This document shows, in pieces, positions 32,986-44,689 of a stretch of DNA of 64,000 nt. Both the position numbers and the translations under genes were made by a program. The DNA is from Heloderma charlesbogerti. Lineage: Eukaryota > Chordata > Lepidosauria > Squamata > Helodermatidae. The number at the start of each line of letters is the position of its first letter. Position 1 is the stretch's first letter. A model generated the notes under the pieces. The model searched no databases and was not told the DNA's origin. It saw nothing but the letters and a program-made list of their open reading frames with translations. The stretch spans positions 372,001 through 436,000 of the forward strand of contig JANEZZ010001951.1 in the NCBI GenBank assembly GCA_026122225.1, given 5' to 3'.

Positions 32986-34738
32986 GCTAATTGGCTTGCC
33001 CAAAGGGAAGAGTAGGGTCATGAGTTCTCTTCTGTTGCATGGCCAAGTCCTCAGATTGGAGATTATTGTGCAAGGAAAGGGAACATATAGGAGCTAGATG
33101 GAGAAAAGAAATGCCTTGGGTATGGTTAGGAGCTGGGCAGGAAATTAAGTAGCACAGGTGTGTGTGCATGTAGGAGGTGGGGAAGGTCAGAGCTGGCTAA
33201 GTATACTCAGCATAGTTTCTAGGTTGTGGTGGGTTGTAGAAAAAAGACCTGATTTAATAAAGTGTAGGTGAAACTGATTCTAGGCTGGATTTTGCCATGA
33301 TGTTTAATTAGTTTGCAGGGAAGGGAGAAAGCTTTTAGAAGTAGGGGGTTAGTGTAGGAATTTAATTCCTAGCTATCCACTCTTCACCACCTTCCCTATG
33401 AATGGTGCCCTGAATAATGATACTCCTATTTATCCAAAACCTAATTCTCTGAATGTTTCCTAAACCATTCAGATACCCTAACTAGAAACATGTCAGTCAT
33501 GCATTCATTCAAGTCTGTTCATCTGGAAGTGGCAGCATCTGTATACTGTTAGTTCTGTAGAGGTTAGCTCTGTAAGCACTCAGAGCTGTTAGTCTGCAGC
33601 TATTGTAAAACCAAAGTAAGAAAATCTGTTATGCAATTAGAAGCCTTGATTTTTTTTCCCCTTGGCAATGGGCATATGGGAATAAAGATTTACCTTCATA
33701 TTTTCAGTAAGGAGCAGATAATGACATTTTAGCTTGAGAAGAGAGATCCTAGTCAGAGCTTCTAAACATCACGACCTAAAATGATTATTTTAATTTTGTT
33801 CACAAAGTAACCTCACTATATTTCTTTATATCCAATTTCCTTAATTCGGTTTAAGGATATAATGGCATCTTGGATACAAGGAAATTATATGCACATTACC
33901 ATGAAGGTAGGCTAGCTAGTTCAAAACATACCATTTCTATCCATGTAAGCAGTCGTGACTTCCTTCAGTAACGTATTCACATGGGCAAAAATAAATTGCT
34001 TTTGGCCATATATGTGGTCATCTGATTCACATGTTGCATTTGGCTATGTGATAGTGAACCAAGGAGTATGTGAACATGTTCTAATTTATGTATGATGACA
34101 TTTGTCCTTCTGTAACCAGAATGTGTGATGCTGTTATCACACCAAGATATTTATTTACAATAGGAAAACTTGGAGAGAGAATGGCTTATGGTTGCTCATC
34201 CCCCTTCACAATGTTTATTACGAGCAAATGGACCTGGCTTTGCACAGGTTGGAACAGTCCTTAGTTTGATACAGCGAAGCCTTCAAGCAAAGTTACACAG
34301 CTGTCAGAGTTGGACACATTGTGCCTGCCTTTCTGAGTGCAGCCACCGCCACTGGCACCCCTTGGCACTGCCCCAGCTGTGATACACTCCTATAGCCCCC
34401 TGAAGGAGTGGTCTCCCCACTCCATTCCCCTGAGGGGAGCTGCCCTACAGCAGCAAGGGAGGTGGCAGCCAAATATCTCTGTCCTTCAGCATACTCCCCC
34501 TTGGCCTCAAACTACGTGCTTGCAAATGTATCTGTTGGTTAGGGTTACCTAGTGACTGAAGATGGTACTGCAGGCTTCAGACACACCTAAATTAATTAAC
34601 GCATTTTAAAAACCAAATAATCCTATGGTACATACCCCTAGGCTCCCCTTAGTATGCATGCCAAGTTTCAAATGTCTAGATTTCATTTCACAGTCTTGGG
34701 ACTATGGTGCTGACAGACAGACACATATCCATCTGTTG
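32986..34738. other. intergenic, nothing recognised
   Basis: About 1.7 kb past KIF25 with no repeat family or coding motif recognised. Confidence 0.4.
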
Positions 34739-34739
34739 T

Positions 34740-34895
34740 TACACTTCTGTACTACCTTTCACATGGGAGTTAGTCCTATTTTATCCTCACAATCTGTGAA
34801 GTAGGTTAGGCTGAGCAAGTGACTGGTCCGAGGTGAGCTTCACACCTCTGTGTGACTTGTTCCCATCTCCCTGGTCCAAGTCTGCCATTCAGGTC
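34740..34895 (-). repeat. MIR-like SINE, degenerate
   Basis: ATTTTATCCTCACAATCTGTG, GTAGGTTAGGCTGAGCAAGT and GACTGGTCCGAGGTGAGCTT are the complement of the MIR-like core seen at 63640-63860. Confidence 0.6.
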
Positions 34896-36830
34896 ACTCA
34901 TTGCTAAAGGTTTAACATTTGAACTTGACCTAAGGACATAACATGTTTCTGTAGCACCTTCCAGCAAATCAACCATCAGATCCTCCTATAAGGAGCTTCC
35001 CCAGTTTTGTCAGAAGGGAAGTGAAAGGCAGAGCAGAGTCACAATTGGCAGGATTAGGGAATATGCTTTTTCCCTCCTACACTCTTTCTGCCATCCTTGC
35101 TGCACATGGTAGCTTAAACAAAGGTATGTGGGCAACATGACAGCAGCAAAGAGATCCAACCAACTTTAAAGATCAAGGGAGATTCAGTGGTATGTGGTGG
35201 GGCTTTAATAACATCTCATTTGTTTTATGTGCTGTTTTAATACTCTGTGGAGGCCCATGATTCACTCTGATTTTCTTTTGCGATCACAACTGCCTCCAGA
35301 CTCAAGATAGAGGTCATCGACGGGTCACTGTGAGGAGACTTAAATTGCAGTTTGCCTACCCAGAAGACAGGAGCTCAGAGCACTCCAAGTCTCTTAACCT
35401 TCCCAAGCATAAATATTTACTCAGAAATTTTATAGCAAGCTCCAATTGGAATTTCACCCTTCAACATGTACCAGCTGCTGCATTATGCAGGGAGCTGTAT
35501 GTGGTATGGCCTCTGACCTTTAGGAATGTTTGAATTGCAATGACATGACCATACAGTGCAGTCTTAGGATTGAAATGGCTGCACACATTGCCTTTCCCTT
35601 AAAATACAGGTATACTTGTAAGCAGGGAACTCTGTTGTGTACCTGTGGCCTAAAGAAGCTGAATGAGAGTTGCCACCTCCCTATCATTTGCATGTATTGC
35701 TACTCAACAGGCAGTTGTGCATGCATATTGTTGGAGGGGGAGGAGGCAACATTTCTGTGGATTCTCTCTAGAGAGAACATGGGTGGCCACAGTTCTCTGC
35801 TTGTGAGGTTACTTTTGTTTAATGGATGAAAATTGCTACCCAAACCCCCCACCCTTCTGTATTCTTCACTATGGCCTGGGCTAAATGCATTCCTTGTGTT
35901 TTCATCTCAGGATTGCAATGTTGAGACAGATTATTTTTCTCTGTTTTTTCAAAACCTCCAGCACGTTGCCAGCCATAACTGTTCAAGAGAGAAAAACTGT
36001 TTCCTCAAAATGTACACTGCCTACTTAAATCCCAGTAGCCTTGCGACCGTCTCTCTGTCAGGATCCCTAATTCACACTCTGGGCTGCTGAAATGCCGGCT
36101 TTACTTGTGGCTGCTCAGAGAGACGCCAACAACTCTCTGTGCCACATGGCTGTCTCAGTTCGCCTTTGTGCCGCTTTGATGTCTTGGTGTGAACGCCCCA
36201 GCTAGGTGCAAGTGAGTGAGTGCTTTCTTCCTCGAGCTAGCCTGTCCCTTTAGCCACGTCACTGGTGTACCTATTTTTGTCCTGGGATGAAAGGCTTAAT
36301 CTTTCCTCCGCTAGATTATCACCTCCAACAGCTGTCCTGCTTCACTTGCTTCTTACTATAACAAGGCGGGGATCGCCACGACGACTGCCAGCACTCTGCT
36401 GCGTCCTGTAGCTGAACAAGATTTCTTCGGCGTGACAACACAAGCTGTCATTTTGCCTTCACCTGTTCATCCATTTATGACTTGATTGCTGTCATGGGAT
36501 CACAAGGACAAAATGAGAAGTTGGGGACAAAAATCCAGCATCTTGAGAAGTTCAACCCACCAGTAGCTACTTATGGATGAAAAGGGAACATGAAATGGTA
36601 CAGGCAATGCTTGCTGAAGTCTCAGAAGTGGCAGGATCAGAAGCCTCAGAAGTGGCAGGATCACTGAGCAGGACCAGAGCCCAAGCAAGTGGGAGGGGGG
36701 AGGTGTACTTTACCAGAGCCCAGAGATCCAGGAGGGACCAGCCCAGGCTCCAACCATGGGGCAGGGAGGGGGAGCCTAAATCTTGGTTGAGGATATTTAT
36801 GGAAACCTATTTCCCTGTATTTGTATCTAG
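34896..36830. other. intergenic, no gene recognised
   Basis: 36130-36260 is more CpG-rich and resembles MITE DNA. 36600-36665 has a short tandem, GAAGTGGCAGGATCA twice (about 24-bp unit). No exon found. Confidence 0.4.
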
Positions 36831-36831
36831 A

Positions 36832-36985
36832 GGAGTAGCTGTGTTAGTCTGTTGCAGCAAGAACAGCAGTTAGTCTGTTGCCGCAAGACTTGTGGCACCT
36901 TCAAGACTGACCTGGATGGAGTCCATGAAAGCTGATGCCATAATATATTTATTAGTCTTTAAGGTGCCGCAAGACTCTTTTGTTG
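36832..36985. repeat. interspersed repeat with TTGTGGCACCTT block
   Basis: GTAGCTGTGTTAGTCTGTTG, GACTTGTGGCACCTTCAAGA and ATTAGTCTTTAAGGTGCCGC. This motif set is known to me from interspersed repeats of turtles, birds and squamates. The internal part is partly inverted, which favours a DNA element, but the family is not certain. Confidence 0.55.
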
Positions 36986-37552
36986 GTTTCCTTCTATCTA
37001 TGTTCCTGTTAGTGTTCAGATCTTGTGAGATTTACTGGAACCGATCAGAAGCAGGATTAGAGCAGAATAAGCAACGTTCTGAACAGTGAGTTCTCTACAG
37101 CAGAGAAAGTGTGCTTATGCAATAAAAGTAGGACTTGTAGTTTGAGAGAGACAAAGAGCATTGTGCTTCCCTGTGTGTTCTGCAGGAACACGTTCTCAAG
37201 AACTACTGCTCCCAGAGTTCCTTGTGCATAGGCAGGTGGGAAGGGCAAAGCACTATAATAATTGGAGACATTGATCCCATGGATACTGGGAGTTAGTGCT
37301 GCTGGTTGGATTTGCAGGTCCACAGTATATCCAAGTAAATGTATAGTACACCCACGGAGACACAACATTCTGCCATGTCTGGTTATAAATACAAATCAAT
37401 CAGAAATGTAAGGCGGTTAAAGAAAGGGAACTATAAGGAGCAAAGGGACACCAATCAATCCTCCGATATTTCAAAACAGACAACACCTTTCTGCAGTCTG
37501 GTTCAAGCAATACACTAACTAGGACCAACCAAAAGGTTACAAAATAATAGGC

Positions 37553-37608
37553 ATGCTGGGAGTTGTGGGACTTTTTTCTATCTAAACATGCATAGGATTG
37601 TGCCCTAA
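37553..37608. mobile_element. single arm of the TTAGGGTGCAATCC MITE
   Basis: GGACTTTTTTCTATCTAAAC and ATGCATAGGATTGTGCCCTA match the right arm of 55270-55375; the left arm is missing. Confidence 0.6.
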
Positions 37609-37634
37609 TCCATGGCCTCTTAGATAGTGCTAGA

Positions 37635-37770
37635 CCAACCTTCCCCAACCTCATGCCCTCCGGATGTGTTGGACTACAGCTCCCAGCATTCCCGACCATT
37701 AGCCATGCTGGCTGGGGCTGATGTGAGTTGAAGTCCAAAACATCTGGAGGGCACCCGGGTGGGTCAGGGT
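37635..37770. mobile_element. hAT-type palindromic MITE with perfect TSD
   Basis: Body from CCAACCTTCCCCAACCTCAT to GGGTCAGGGT, of the same family as 41653-41777. GTGCTAGA flanks both sides exactly (37627-37634 and 37771-37778); the next base C also matches. Confidence 0.85.
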
Positions 37771-37778
37771 GTGCTAGA

Positions 37779-38303
37779 CAGTCCTGCAATATGGATCAAA
37801 TATGCTGGCATACACAATCTGCTTTAAATATGCATCTTACTATATTAGTGGTTTTCACCTTGGCCCAAAGTCAAATTGTCTGACAGGCATTATTTTGAGC
37901 AGGGGGCTGGTTGCCCTTGGGAAGATTATCTGCAAAAAATCTACATGAAATGAGAATTCTCAATAGAGGGCTTACTATATGTGAATGAAGGATGTGATAT
38001 AGTACAATTGTACAGCGTGAAATGTGTCTTTCTTCTCTTGCCACATTTTGCAATAATAAGGGGGGGGGGACTGGAAATAGAATACTAGATGGACCTTGGC
38101 ATGATCCAGCATTACAAAGCATTTTATGTTCTATTATGTTTGACAATCGGAGCTTTCACCACCCATCAACATAAGTAGTGTTGGAATAAAACCTTACTAA
38201 TTAATTTACAGTTTTGAAACGTGGGATTTTTTCATGTATTTTCTGTGAGCCTTTCAAATCAGCCATAATTACTCTTCATTCTAGTTTTTCTCCCCTACCA
38301 AGA
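37779..38303. other. intergenic, nothing clear
   Basis: 38085-38130 has ACTAGATGGACCTTGGCATG and ATCCAGCATTACAAAG, a CR1-type tail remnant. Otherwise unrecognised. Confidence 0.4.
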
Positions 38304-38311
38304 GGGCTAGA

Positions 38312-39441
38312 GTAGGGGTTCTCAAACATTCTACCCCCAGGGCCCTCTTGAGAAAGCTGAAAAGGACTGAGGCCCACCAGTCACAAAAACGTAGCGCAGA
38401 ATCAGAGCCAGTCACAAAATAGTGGCAGATGGTGGCAGAGTTTGACCTAATCAGCAGGCAATTACTGATATCATTTTATATCGATTGATTGTTGTGAACC
38501 ACCCAGAGAGCTTCAGCTACTGGGCAGTGTAGAAATGTAATAAATAAAGAGATTGATAAATTCTTTGCCATGGCAAAGAATCACTTCCGCCAGTTCCCTT
38601 GCGCCCTGCCAATTCCTGTCTGCAAGTGGCACCCACCACTTGCGGAATGAAGATTTAGCACTTCCGGGGCAACCAGAAACTAGAGAAAATTGTCATTTCT
38701 GGAATGGGGCAGGTCATCGGAGCTTGCATAAGGGAGTTCCACTGACCTGTCCCAATCGAGAAACGAGCATTTCCGCTCTTTCAGGGCTTCCTCTGGGAAG
38801 CGCTAAATCTCTGCTGCACAGCCGTTGGGTCCTGCTCGCACAATGGAATCATTGGGCCTCACCGCTTGCCCCACAGAAACTGGGGTGCCAGAGAATCGGT
38901 GGGGGTGTAAGCATCCCATTGGATTTCACCCCTTGTAGCAGGTCGTTCCATAGTTCAGCTTTCCTCAAGTGAAGTACATACATTGGCTGTGTCGGTATCA
39001 CTGCTCAGACTCCCCATTTCAAATAGAATGTGCTGATCCAGAGGCTCGATGTAGAGAAGACTTTATATTATTTTCCTCCTTCCTGGCATGCCTCTCAAAG
39101 TATTCTGACTTATCTCCTGTCATTTTTTCTCCCTTGTGTCTTTCACACTTAACTTCTCCCCTATCCCCAACTGCCAGTCTCTTTCATCCCTCCTATAACA
39201 ACTTCACTCTCTTATCCCTTTCCTTTTTATTCCCGTTTTTTTTTTAATCATCATTATTAAAAGCATTAGCCTTGCTCTCCAGCCAGCTCCCACTGGCACA
39301 CCTTCCTATGCAGTGTGCATAGTGCGGCCATGGCACAGGGCAGTCAAGCAAAGAGGCGCTGGGCAGCCTGAAGCACTGAGACCCACCTGAAAGAGGACTG
39401 AGATCCACTGGTAGGTCCCAGCCCACAGTTCAAGAAACGTC
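38312..39441. mobile_element. non-autonomous hAT element, 1.1 kb, perfect 8-bp TSD
   Basis: Left end TAGGGGTTCTCAAACATTC and reversed right end GACGTTTCTTGAACTGTGGG resemble the CAGGGGTTCTCAAAC termini of Charlie-like hAT elements. GGGCTAGA lies on both sides (38304-38311 and 39442-39449). Inner subterminal blocks also pair (GGACTGAGGCCCACC with GGTGGGTCTCAG). No transposase frame. It carries an L2 3' end at 38470-38548. Confidence 0.75.
38470..38548 (+). mobile_element. L2 LINE 3' end
   Basis: GAACCACCCAGAGAGCTTCA, CTACTGGGCAGTGTAGAAAT and GTAATAAATAAA, the L2 3' terminal signature also found at 47350-47416 and 60350-60425. Confidence 0.8.
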
Positions 39442-39449
39442 GGGCTAGA

Positions 39450-39965
39450 ACCTAACTCTTTCAAAGCACAAACTGCAATTCTGATCCTCCCAGCACAAGC
39501 TCATGTGGCAGTCTTGTGGCCACCCCTGCTGAGGGGCTCAGATCCCCACTTCAAGGTGTTCAGGCAAGATCAAGACCTAGGAAACGAAGCAATTGGTGCC
39601 TAATGAACACCGAGGCCTCTCTTCATGGGCCAGTAACAATACTTTATTTTTCAGCACTAATTTGGCTTGGGCGGTGGAAGTGGTTTGCTTTGAAGTAAAT
39701 TGGAAAGAGCTGTTTAGTGTACTGGAGATTATTTGTAGTGCAAATGCTTTAAGCAAGATTGGATCCAGCTGCTGCAGCCACAGCACGTTCCGCTGTTCAT
39801 CAAAGGATGGAGACAGAGCCCACTGCACCCAGCAACGCAGGATTCTCCAAGCCTCCAGTGACATATTCGGGGCAGGGGGAGGAAGGAAAGAAGGTACAGC
39901 TGCCACCAGAAGGGGCTAGAGTTGCCACCTTTTGTACTGGCTCCGTTGCTGCAGGCAAAACTCTC
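39450..39965. other. intergenic, nothing recognised
   Basis: Overlapping open frames on both strands (39577-39919) carry no known motif. Confidence 0.4.
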
Positions 39966-39967
39966 CC

Positions 39968-40150
39968 TCTATCAAAGGAACAAAGAAAGCTGCCTTATAC
40001 AGAGTCAGACCATTGGCCCAGCTAGCTCAGTATTGTCGACACTGGGATTCAGGCAGGATTCTTTCCCAGCCCTACTTGGAGATGCCAAGAATTGAACCTG
40101 GGACCTTCTGCACACAAAGCAGGGGCTCTGCCACTGAGCCACAGACCTAC
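39968..40150 (-). repeat. tRNA-headed SINE (antisense)
   Basis: Complement of the SINE at 47822: the head GGCTCTGCCACTGAGCCAC is near 40125 and GAACCTGGGACCTTCTG near 40100, with AAGCTGCCTTATACAGAGTC at the tail side. B-box-like and A-box-like words keep tRNA spacing. Confidence 0.75.
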
Positions 40151-40439
40151 CAACCCTACAATTGCAGTCCTATCAGGTATCTTTATGCCAGGTAAAGCAT
40201 CACCTGCTTATTTCCACACGTGAGACTGCTGTAAATGGCACAGGATCAGGGCCAATAACATGTTAATCTGCAGTCCTGGAAGTCCCAGGCACATGAGTCT
40301 TCATTTGTGACTTTCTCATCTTCACTGTAACTGTTGCAACAATTGTATGATCTGATCGACGGCTGTAGGGTTCATTCCTCCTCAAAGGGAGCAGGGAGAA
40401 AGTACCCTAACAGCAGCATGTTTTCATGTATAACTGCAT

Positions 40440-40860
40440 TTAAGAAAATAAGGGCCATGCTGGATCAGACCAAGGGTCCAACTAGTCCCCATTTTGTTCA
40501 CACAGTGGCCAACCAGCTGCCCAAAGGAAACCCACAAGCAGGATGAGACTGCAACAGCATCCTCCTTCCCATGTTCCCCAGCAACTGGTGTACATAAGCA
40601 TACTACCTCTGATACTGGAGGTAGCATATAACCATCAGGAATAGTAGCCATTGATAGCCTTCTCCTCCAGGGATCTGTCTAAACCCCCTTTAAAGCCACC
40701 CAAATTGGTGGCCATCACTTCACCTTGTAGCAGCGAATTCCATAGTTTGACTATGCGCTATGTGAAGAAGTGCTTCCTTTTATCTGCCCTGAATCTCCCA
40801 CCAATCAGTTTCATGGGATGGCCCCCAGGTTCTAGTATTATGAAAGAGGGAGAAAATTTT
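40440..40860 (-). mobile_element. CR1 LINE 3' end
   Basis: GCCATGCTGGATCAGACCAA, CACACAGTGGCCAACCAG, ACCTCTGATACTGGAGGTAG and CTTCCTTTTATCTGCCCTGA are the complement of 14650-14985 plus 16207-16290, so they show the uninterrupted order of that CR1 subfamily. Confidence 0.8.
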
Positions 40861-41650
40861 AACTACATTATTTTAATTAATATTTTAACTTATGTGGAAC
40901 AAAAATGAAAAAAGGGGGGGCATTTTTTTTTTTGCTACATTAAACTAACCCCGACCTGAGCGAGAAACAAAATCAGCCAGAGGATCGGGAGCAAAAAGAA
41001 GATACCTGGTTATGCATTTCAAACCTAGCCATGTTGGCGGTGCTAACAGAATGAGTGCTCTGTAGTCATGTACAAGGAGCACTGAAAGGAGAATCTCAGC
41101 AGATACCCATTCTCTCACCATAGTGACACTAGGGTGGGAAAAGTTCATCTGCCTAAACTCTCCCGTCTATGCCATTATTCAAAGCCCACCAGCTTGTCCC
41201 ATCTTGAATAATGTGGTACTGAATGACTTCTAAAAGCCTTAACACACATTACACATCTACAGCAGCTATATTGTGTCAAATTTATTTAATTTATTTAATT
41301 AATAAATTAAATAAATTTATTTAATTTCAAAATAAATGGTGCTTCTTTAGGAGCTCATCACATATACAGCTTTCTCCCTTGCAGCCACACCTTCATCCTG
41401 CTTCCTCCACTCCCATTGGCGAGGGCCCTTTCCCACCCAACCACAGATGATGTGGGAACTGGAATCAAGGACTAGAGTGAGAAGATTCAGGACACTGTAT
41501 GGTAGGGGCTTTTAACTCAAGTGGGAAGTGAATGCTGAAGTCACATCTCAGCTGTGATCTCAAGGTAGCAGGGAGAGGCAGAATGCTCTATTTCTCACAG
41601 AATGCAAAACTGGGGAGTTAGTGAAACGCTACATTTCATGAATCTAGTAG
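40861..41650. other. intergenic, AT palindrome only
   Basis: 41276-41325 is an AT-only inverted repeat (AAATTTATTTAATTTATTTA and its complement). The rest is unrecognised. Confidence 0.5.
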
Positions 41651-41652
41651 CT

Positions 41653-41777
41653 CAGCTTTCCCCAACCTGGTGCCCTCCAGATGTGTTGGACTGCAACACC
41701 CATAATTCCCAGCCAAGCTGGGAATTATGGGTGTTGTAGTCCAACACATCTGGAGGGCACCAGGTTGGGGAAAGCTG
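41653..41777. mobile_element. near-perfect palindromic hAT MITE
   Basis: Arms 41653-41713 and 41717-41777 (61 bp each) differ at one position around a 3-base spacer. The ends read CAGCTTTCCCCAACCTGGTG. Flanks TAGTAGCT (41645-41652) and CGGTAGCT (41778-41785) agree at 6 of 8 bases. The whole unit could extrude as a cruciform. Confidence 0.9.
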
Positions 41778-42304
41778 CGGTAGCTGTTTAAAATGTCACA
41801 ATAATCTTTGAAAAAGGAGTTGTAATCATGGTCCTGCTTAAATGACTGACAAGCAAGGGGTTTACCATTCATCAAAACAAGCAGTAGATAGAATCCCACA
41901 GAGCTTTTGCTACCTTACCCTATAAGTGGTTGGGCTTCCACAAGCGAGTGGTCATTTTTCTCTGTGCACAGTCATGTATGTAGGTACACAGCGCTGCCGA
42001 GAAAATGTCGCTGTGAACCGGAGAAGGGGTACAGGGAGACATCCAGAACCAGTAGTGTAGTGGCAAATTCAGAAGTGCAGGGTCCCTTCATGATAGTCAC
42101 AGACACACATACCCCAGACACGCCCCCTTCTAAAATGACACAGCCTTGTAAGATTATACAGTACAAATGAGCTTTCAGCCATTTACTTTGTTTGGAGTAT
42201 CTGGCCACCCTAATTCAGAATTATTAAAAGGTCCATTTGAAAAGAAAACACACACGCACACAAAGTCATGTCCAGCAACTTGCTAGAAAATATTGTTTGG
42301 TTAA

Positions 42305-42442
42305 TCATGGAATGATAGAATAGTAGGGTTGGAAGGGGCCTACAGGACCATCGAGTCCAACCCCCTGCTCAATGCAGGAATCCAAGTCAAAGCATCCCTG
42401 ACAAGTGGCTGTCCAGCTTCATCTTGAATGCCTCCAGTGTGG
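42305..42442 (-). mobile_element. CR1 LINE 3' end inside the hAT element
   Basis: ATGGAATGATAGAATAGTAG, GGTTGGAAGGGGCCTACAGG and CATCGAGTCCAACCCCCTGC, the complement of a CR1 3' end closely matching 14988-15122. Confidence 0.85.
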
Positions 42443-42476
42443 ACTAAAGAGGTTAGTCCTTTCTAATTCAAAAAGC

Positions 42477-42479
<3 letters not shown>

Positions 42480-42524
<45 letters not shown>
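42480..42524 (+). repeat. (AAT)n microsatellite
   Basis: About 15 uninterrupted AAT units next to the CR1 piece. Confidence 0.95.
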
Positions 42525-42527
<3 letters not shown>

Positions 42528-42636
42528 TAACATAGTATATTTATTATTAATTATTATTATGAAGAGCCATTGCAACCAGATGTGAAGCAATGCCCCATTA
42601 AAATAAATGGAACTTTGTCCGTGGTGACCCACAACT

Positions 42637-42733
42637 CCTTTAAGGCTTCAATCCTTTACATGCTTATTTGGGAGTAAATCCCACTGAACATAATGGTACT
42701 TACTTCTGAATAGACAAGTAGGATTGCCCTGAA
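42637..42733. mobile_element. short hAT-like MITE (AAGTAAGT type)
   Basis: TTATTTGGGAGTAAATCCCA and CTTACTTCTGAATAGACAAG, same family as 32335-32432. Confidence 0.6.
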
Positions 42734-43705
42734 TAGACAAGCATAACTACCCTCACTAGGGGAGTAAACTGAAGTCTGAATCAACCCCAATCAGTAGCCA
42801 CAGATGTAGACAAAACACACTCGAGTGGTGGGTTAGGAACAGACTTTTACTGGAGATATAATAAACTTACATCTCAAGATAAGCTGGCTGAGACTGAGGT
42901 CAGCATCACTTGCAGGAGGATGAAGGAAGAAGATAGGAAAGTAGAGGGAGGAGACAAGGAAAAGGCAGAAGGGGGCTCTCATTCCCTCCCGCCCTACTCA
43001 TATTAACCCTTCAAATTCAGGTTAAGTGACTCATGGCCCGAGTCCCTCCAACATAAAGTCCACTGAACACACTGGGACTTACTTCCAAGAAAACAAGCCT
43101 GGGATCTTACTGTCATCCAAAGGGGTTGGATCCAACCCCAGGCCCCCTCCTGTGTCTTGAAAGACAAACTTGATGTGCAAACAGCAAGTGAAAACTTTTC
43201 ACTGCATGGTGCTAAAACATGATCCCCTGCTAAAGTCTGCACATCGAGCCCACTAGAATCCCTCTCCCACACACAGCAAGCCCCAGACCTAAACACCAGC
43301 GACAGACAGTGGTGACAGCACCCCCTTCCCACGCTCCTGCTCCTGCTGTGGCCAGCAGCAGCAGCCCTGAATGGGTGGCCGGTGCTGCAGAACGAGGGCA
43401 GCACCAGGCACGCAAGCATGGAGCAGGGACGGGCAGCAGGGTGGGAAAAGGGTCAGGAAGCTGAGGGGCTGGCTGCGGATGGCTGAGTTGTGAGGTGTGG
43501 TGGCTGCTCAGGCGTGGAAGCTGGAGAAGCCGAGAGCTGAGGAGGAGAATAGGGGGCGTGAGAGGAGGCTGCAGAGCTCCCTCAGGCTCCCTCTCTCGCT
43601 CCCTTTATCTGGCCAGCTCTGCATGGTAGACGAGATAGACGAGAGCCAGCCGCTGGCTGCCCGCACTCCCTTCCTCTGCTCCCTCCTCCTCCTGCACATC
43701 TGCCC

Positions 43706-43726
43706 CAGCAGCAGCAGCAGCAGCAG
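43706..43726 (+). repeat. short (CAG)n run
   Basis: Seven CAG units in the GC-rich part of the hAT element; not in a supported gene. Confidence 0.9.
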
Positions 43727-43814
43727 ACAGCAACCCAGCTGGGAGCTGGCTCCAATAAAAATGCGGGAGCGAAGCCCCGGTGAGACCCGCCACCACTACA
43801 CCACTGTCCAGAAG

Positions 43815-44266
43815 CCTTTGTAGTCACTGTGAGGACTGGAGTAAACATAGGTGCGATCACAGAAATTGCTGTGTCCATCTTTGTGTGTTCCACAGCTGTT
43901 TCTCCACAATCACATACTCATTATACAATGGGTGCTGGCATGTATGAACTGCCCCTAAGACACAAAATCCAGGTTGGGGGAGAATTGAGGAAAAGATTAG
44001 GTCTCCCTTAAGGCACTGTTAGTTTGCTCAGGGAGTCACCTCATGTGCCAAAGAGACCATTTTCATGTGCATGTTCATCAACTGATATCTCATCACTTTG
44101 TGTTACTTCATACCAAGGATGGAGGAGTCTGTCAGTGTCGCTTTCTCCTACATTCAAATGTTTTTGCATCTCAAGTTCTTTCCATTCTGTTTATGAAAAC
44201 ATTTGTAAATTTGGGTAAATTCTTACATATAAAAAAGAACCAAATAAAATTATCACCCATGCCTAC

Positions 44267-44301
<35 letters not shown>

Positions 44302-44685
44302 CCATTTCTCATGGTGCAATCCTATGCCATTGTAATACCACAACCAGGTAATAACAACCAGGTGATAGTCAATTGCATTAGTCCTTCCTACCTGACTAGC
44401 ACCCTCAATGCTGGTGAGGATATCAGCCAGAGGAGAAAGACCCACACAAGTGGACCTGCATGCATGGTTCCAATATTAACAAACAGTCCTCAGGACTCTG
44501 TGATTGCACTTTGGGGCAGTGACTCCCATACGTGTGTGAGAGTGTATCTGGGTGTGTGAGTGTGAAGTGGGGAGGGTGTCATTGATTGGCATCTGTACAT
44601 GTACGCTATTGCCGCTGAAAAATACTGAGTTTGTGGTGCTATCTAGTAAGATAAAAACTTTGCAGGTCAAAACACCACAGGCAAT
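43815..44685. other. intergenic, (CA)n only
   Basis: A (CA)n microsatellite spans 44270-44298. Nothing else recognised. Confidence 0.5.
44270..44298 (+). repeat. (CA)n microsatellite
   Basis: About 14 CA units without interruption. Confidence 0.95.
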
Positions 44686-44689
44686 GACC

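Larger units (their letters stand above)
42050..43806. mobile_element. non-autonomous hAT-like element, 1.76 kb
   Basis: Left end CAGTAGTGTAGTGG and reversed right end CAGTGGTGTAGTGG match at 13 of 14 bases. Flanks TCCAGAAC (42042-42049) and TCCAGAAG (43807-43814) are a 7/8 target-site duplication. No transposase frame. Inside lie a CR1 piece, an (AAT)n array, a small MITE and a GC-rich right third with a CAG run. Confidence 0.8.

Noticed and set aside
43706..43726. CAG run as a polyglutamine gene
   Set aside because: The surrounding frames are short and without coding motifs; it is a simple repeat in a transposable element.
43003..43893. GC-rich open frames and a possible CpG-island promoter
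   Set aside because: They lie inside a hAT element bounded by inverted ends and a target-site duplication; no exon or TATA/initiator arrangement was found.
42480..44298. CRISPR-like or regulatory arrays
   Set aside because: These are AAT and CA microsatellites without spacers; the DNA is eukaryotic.
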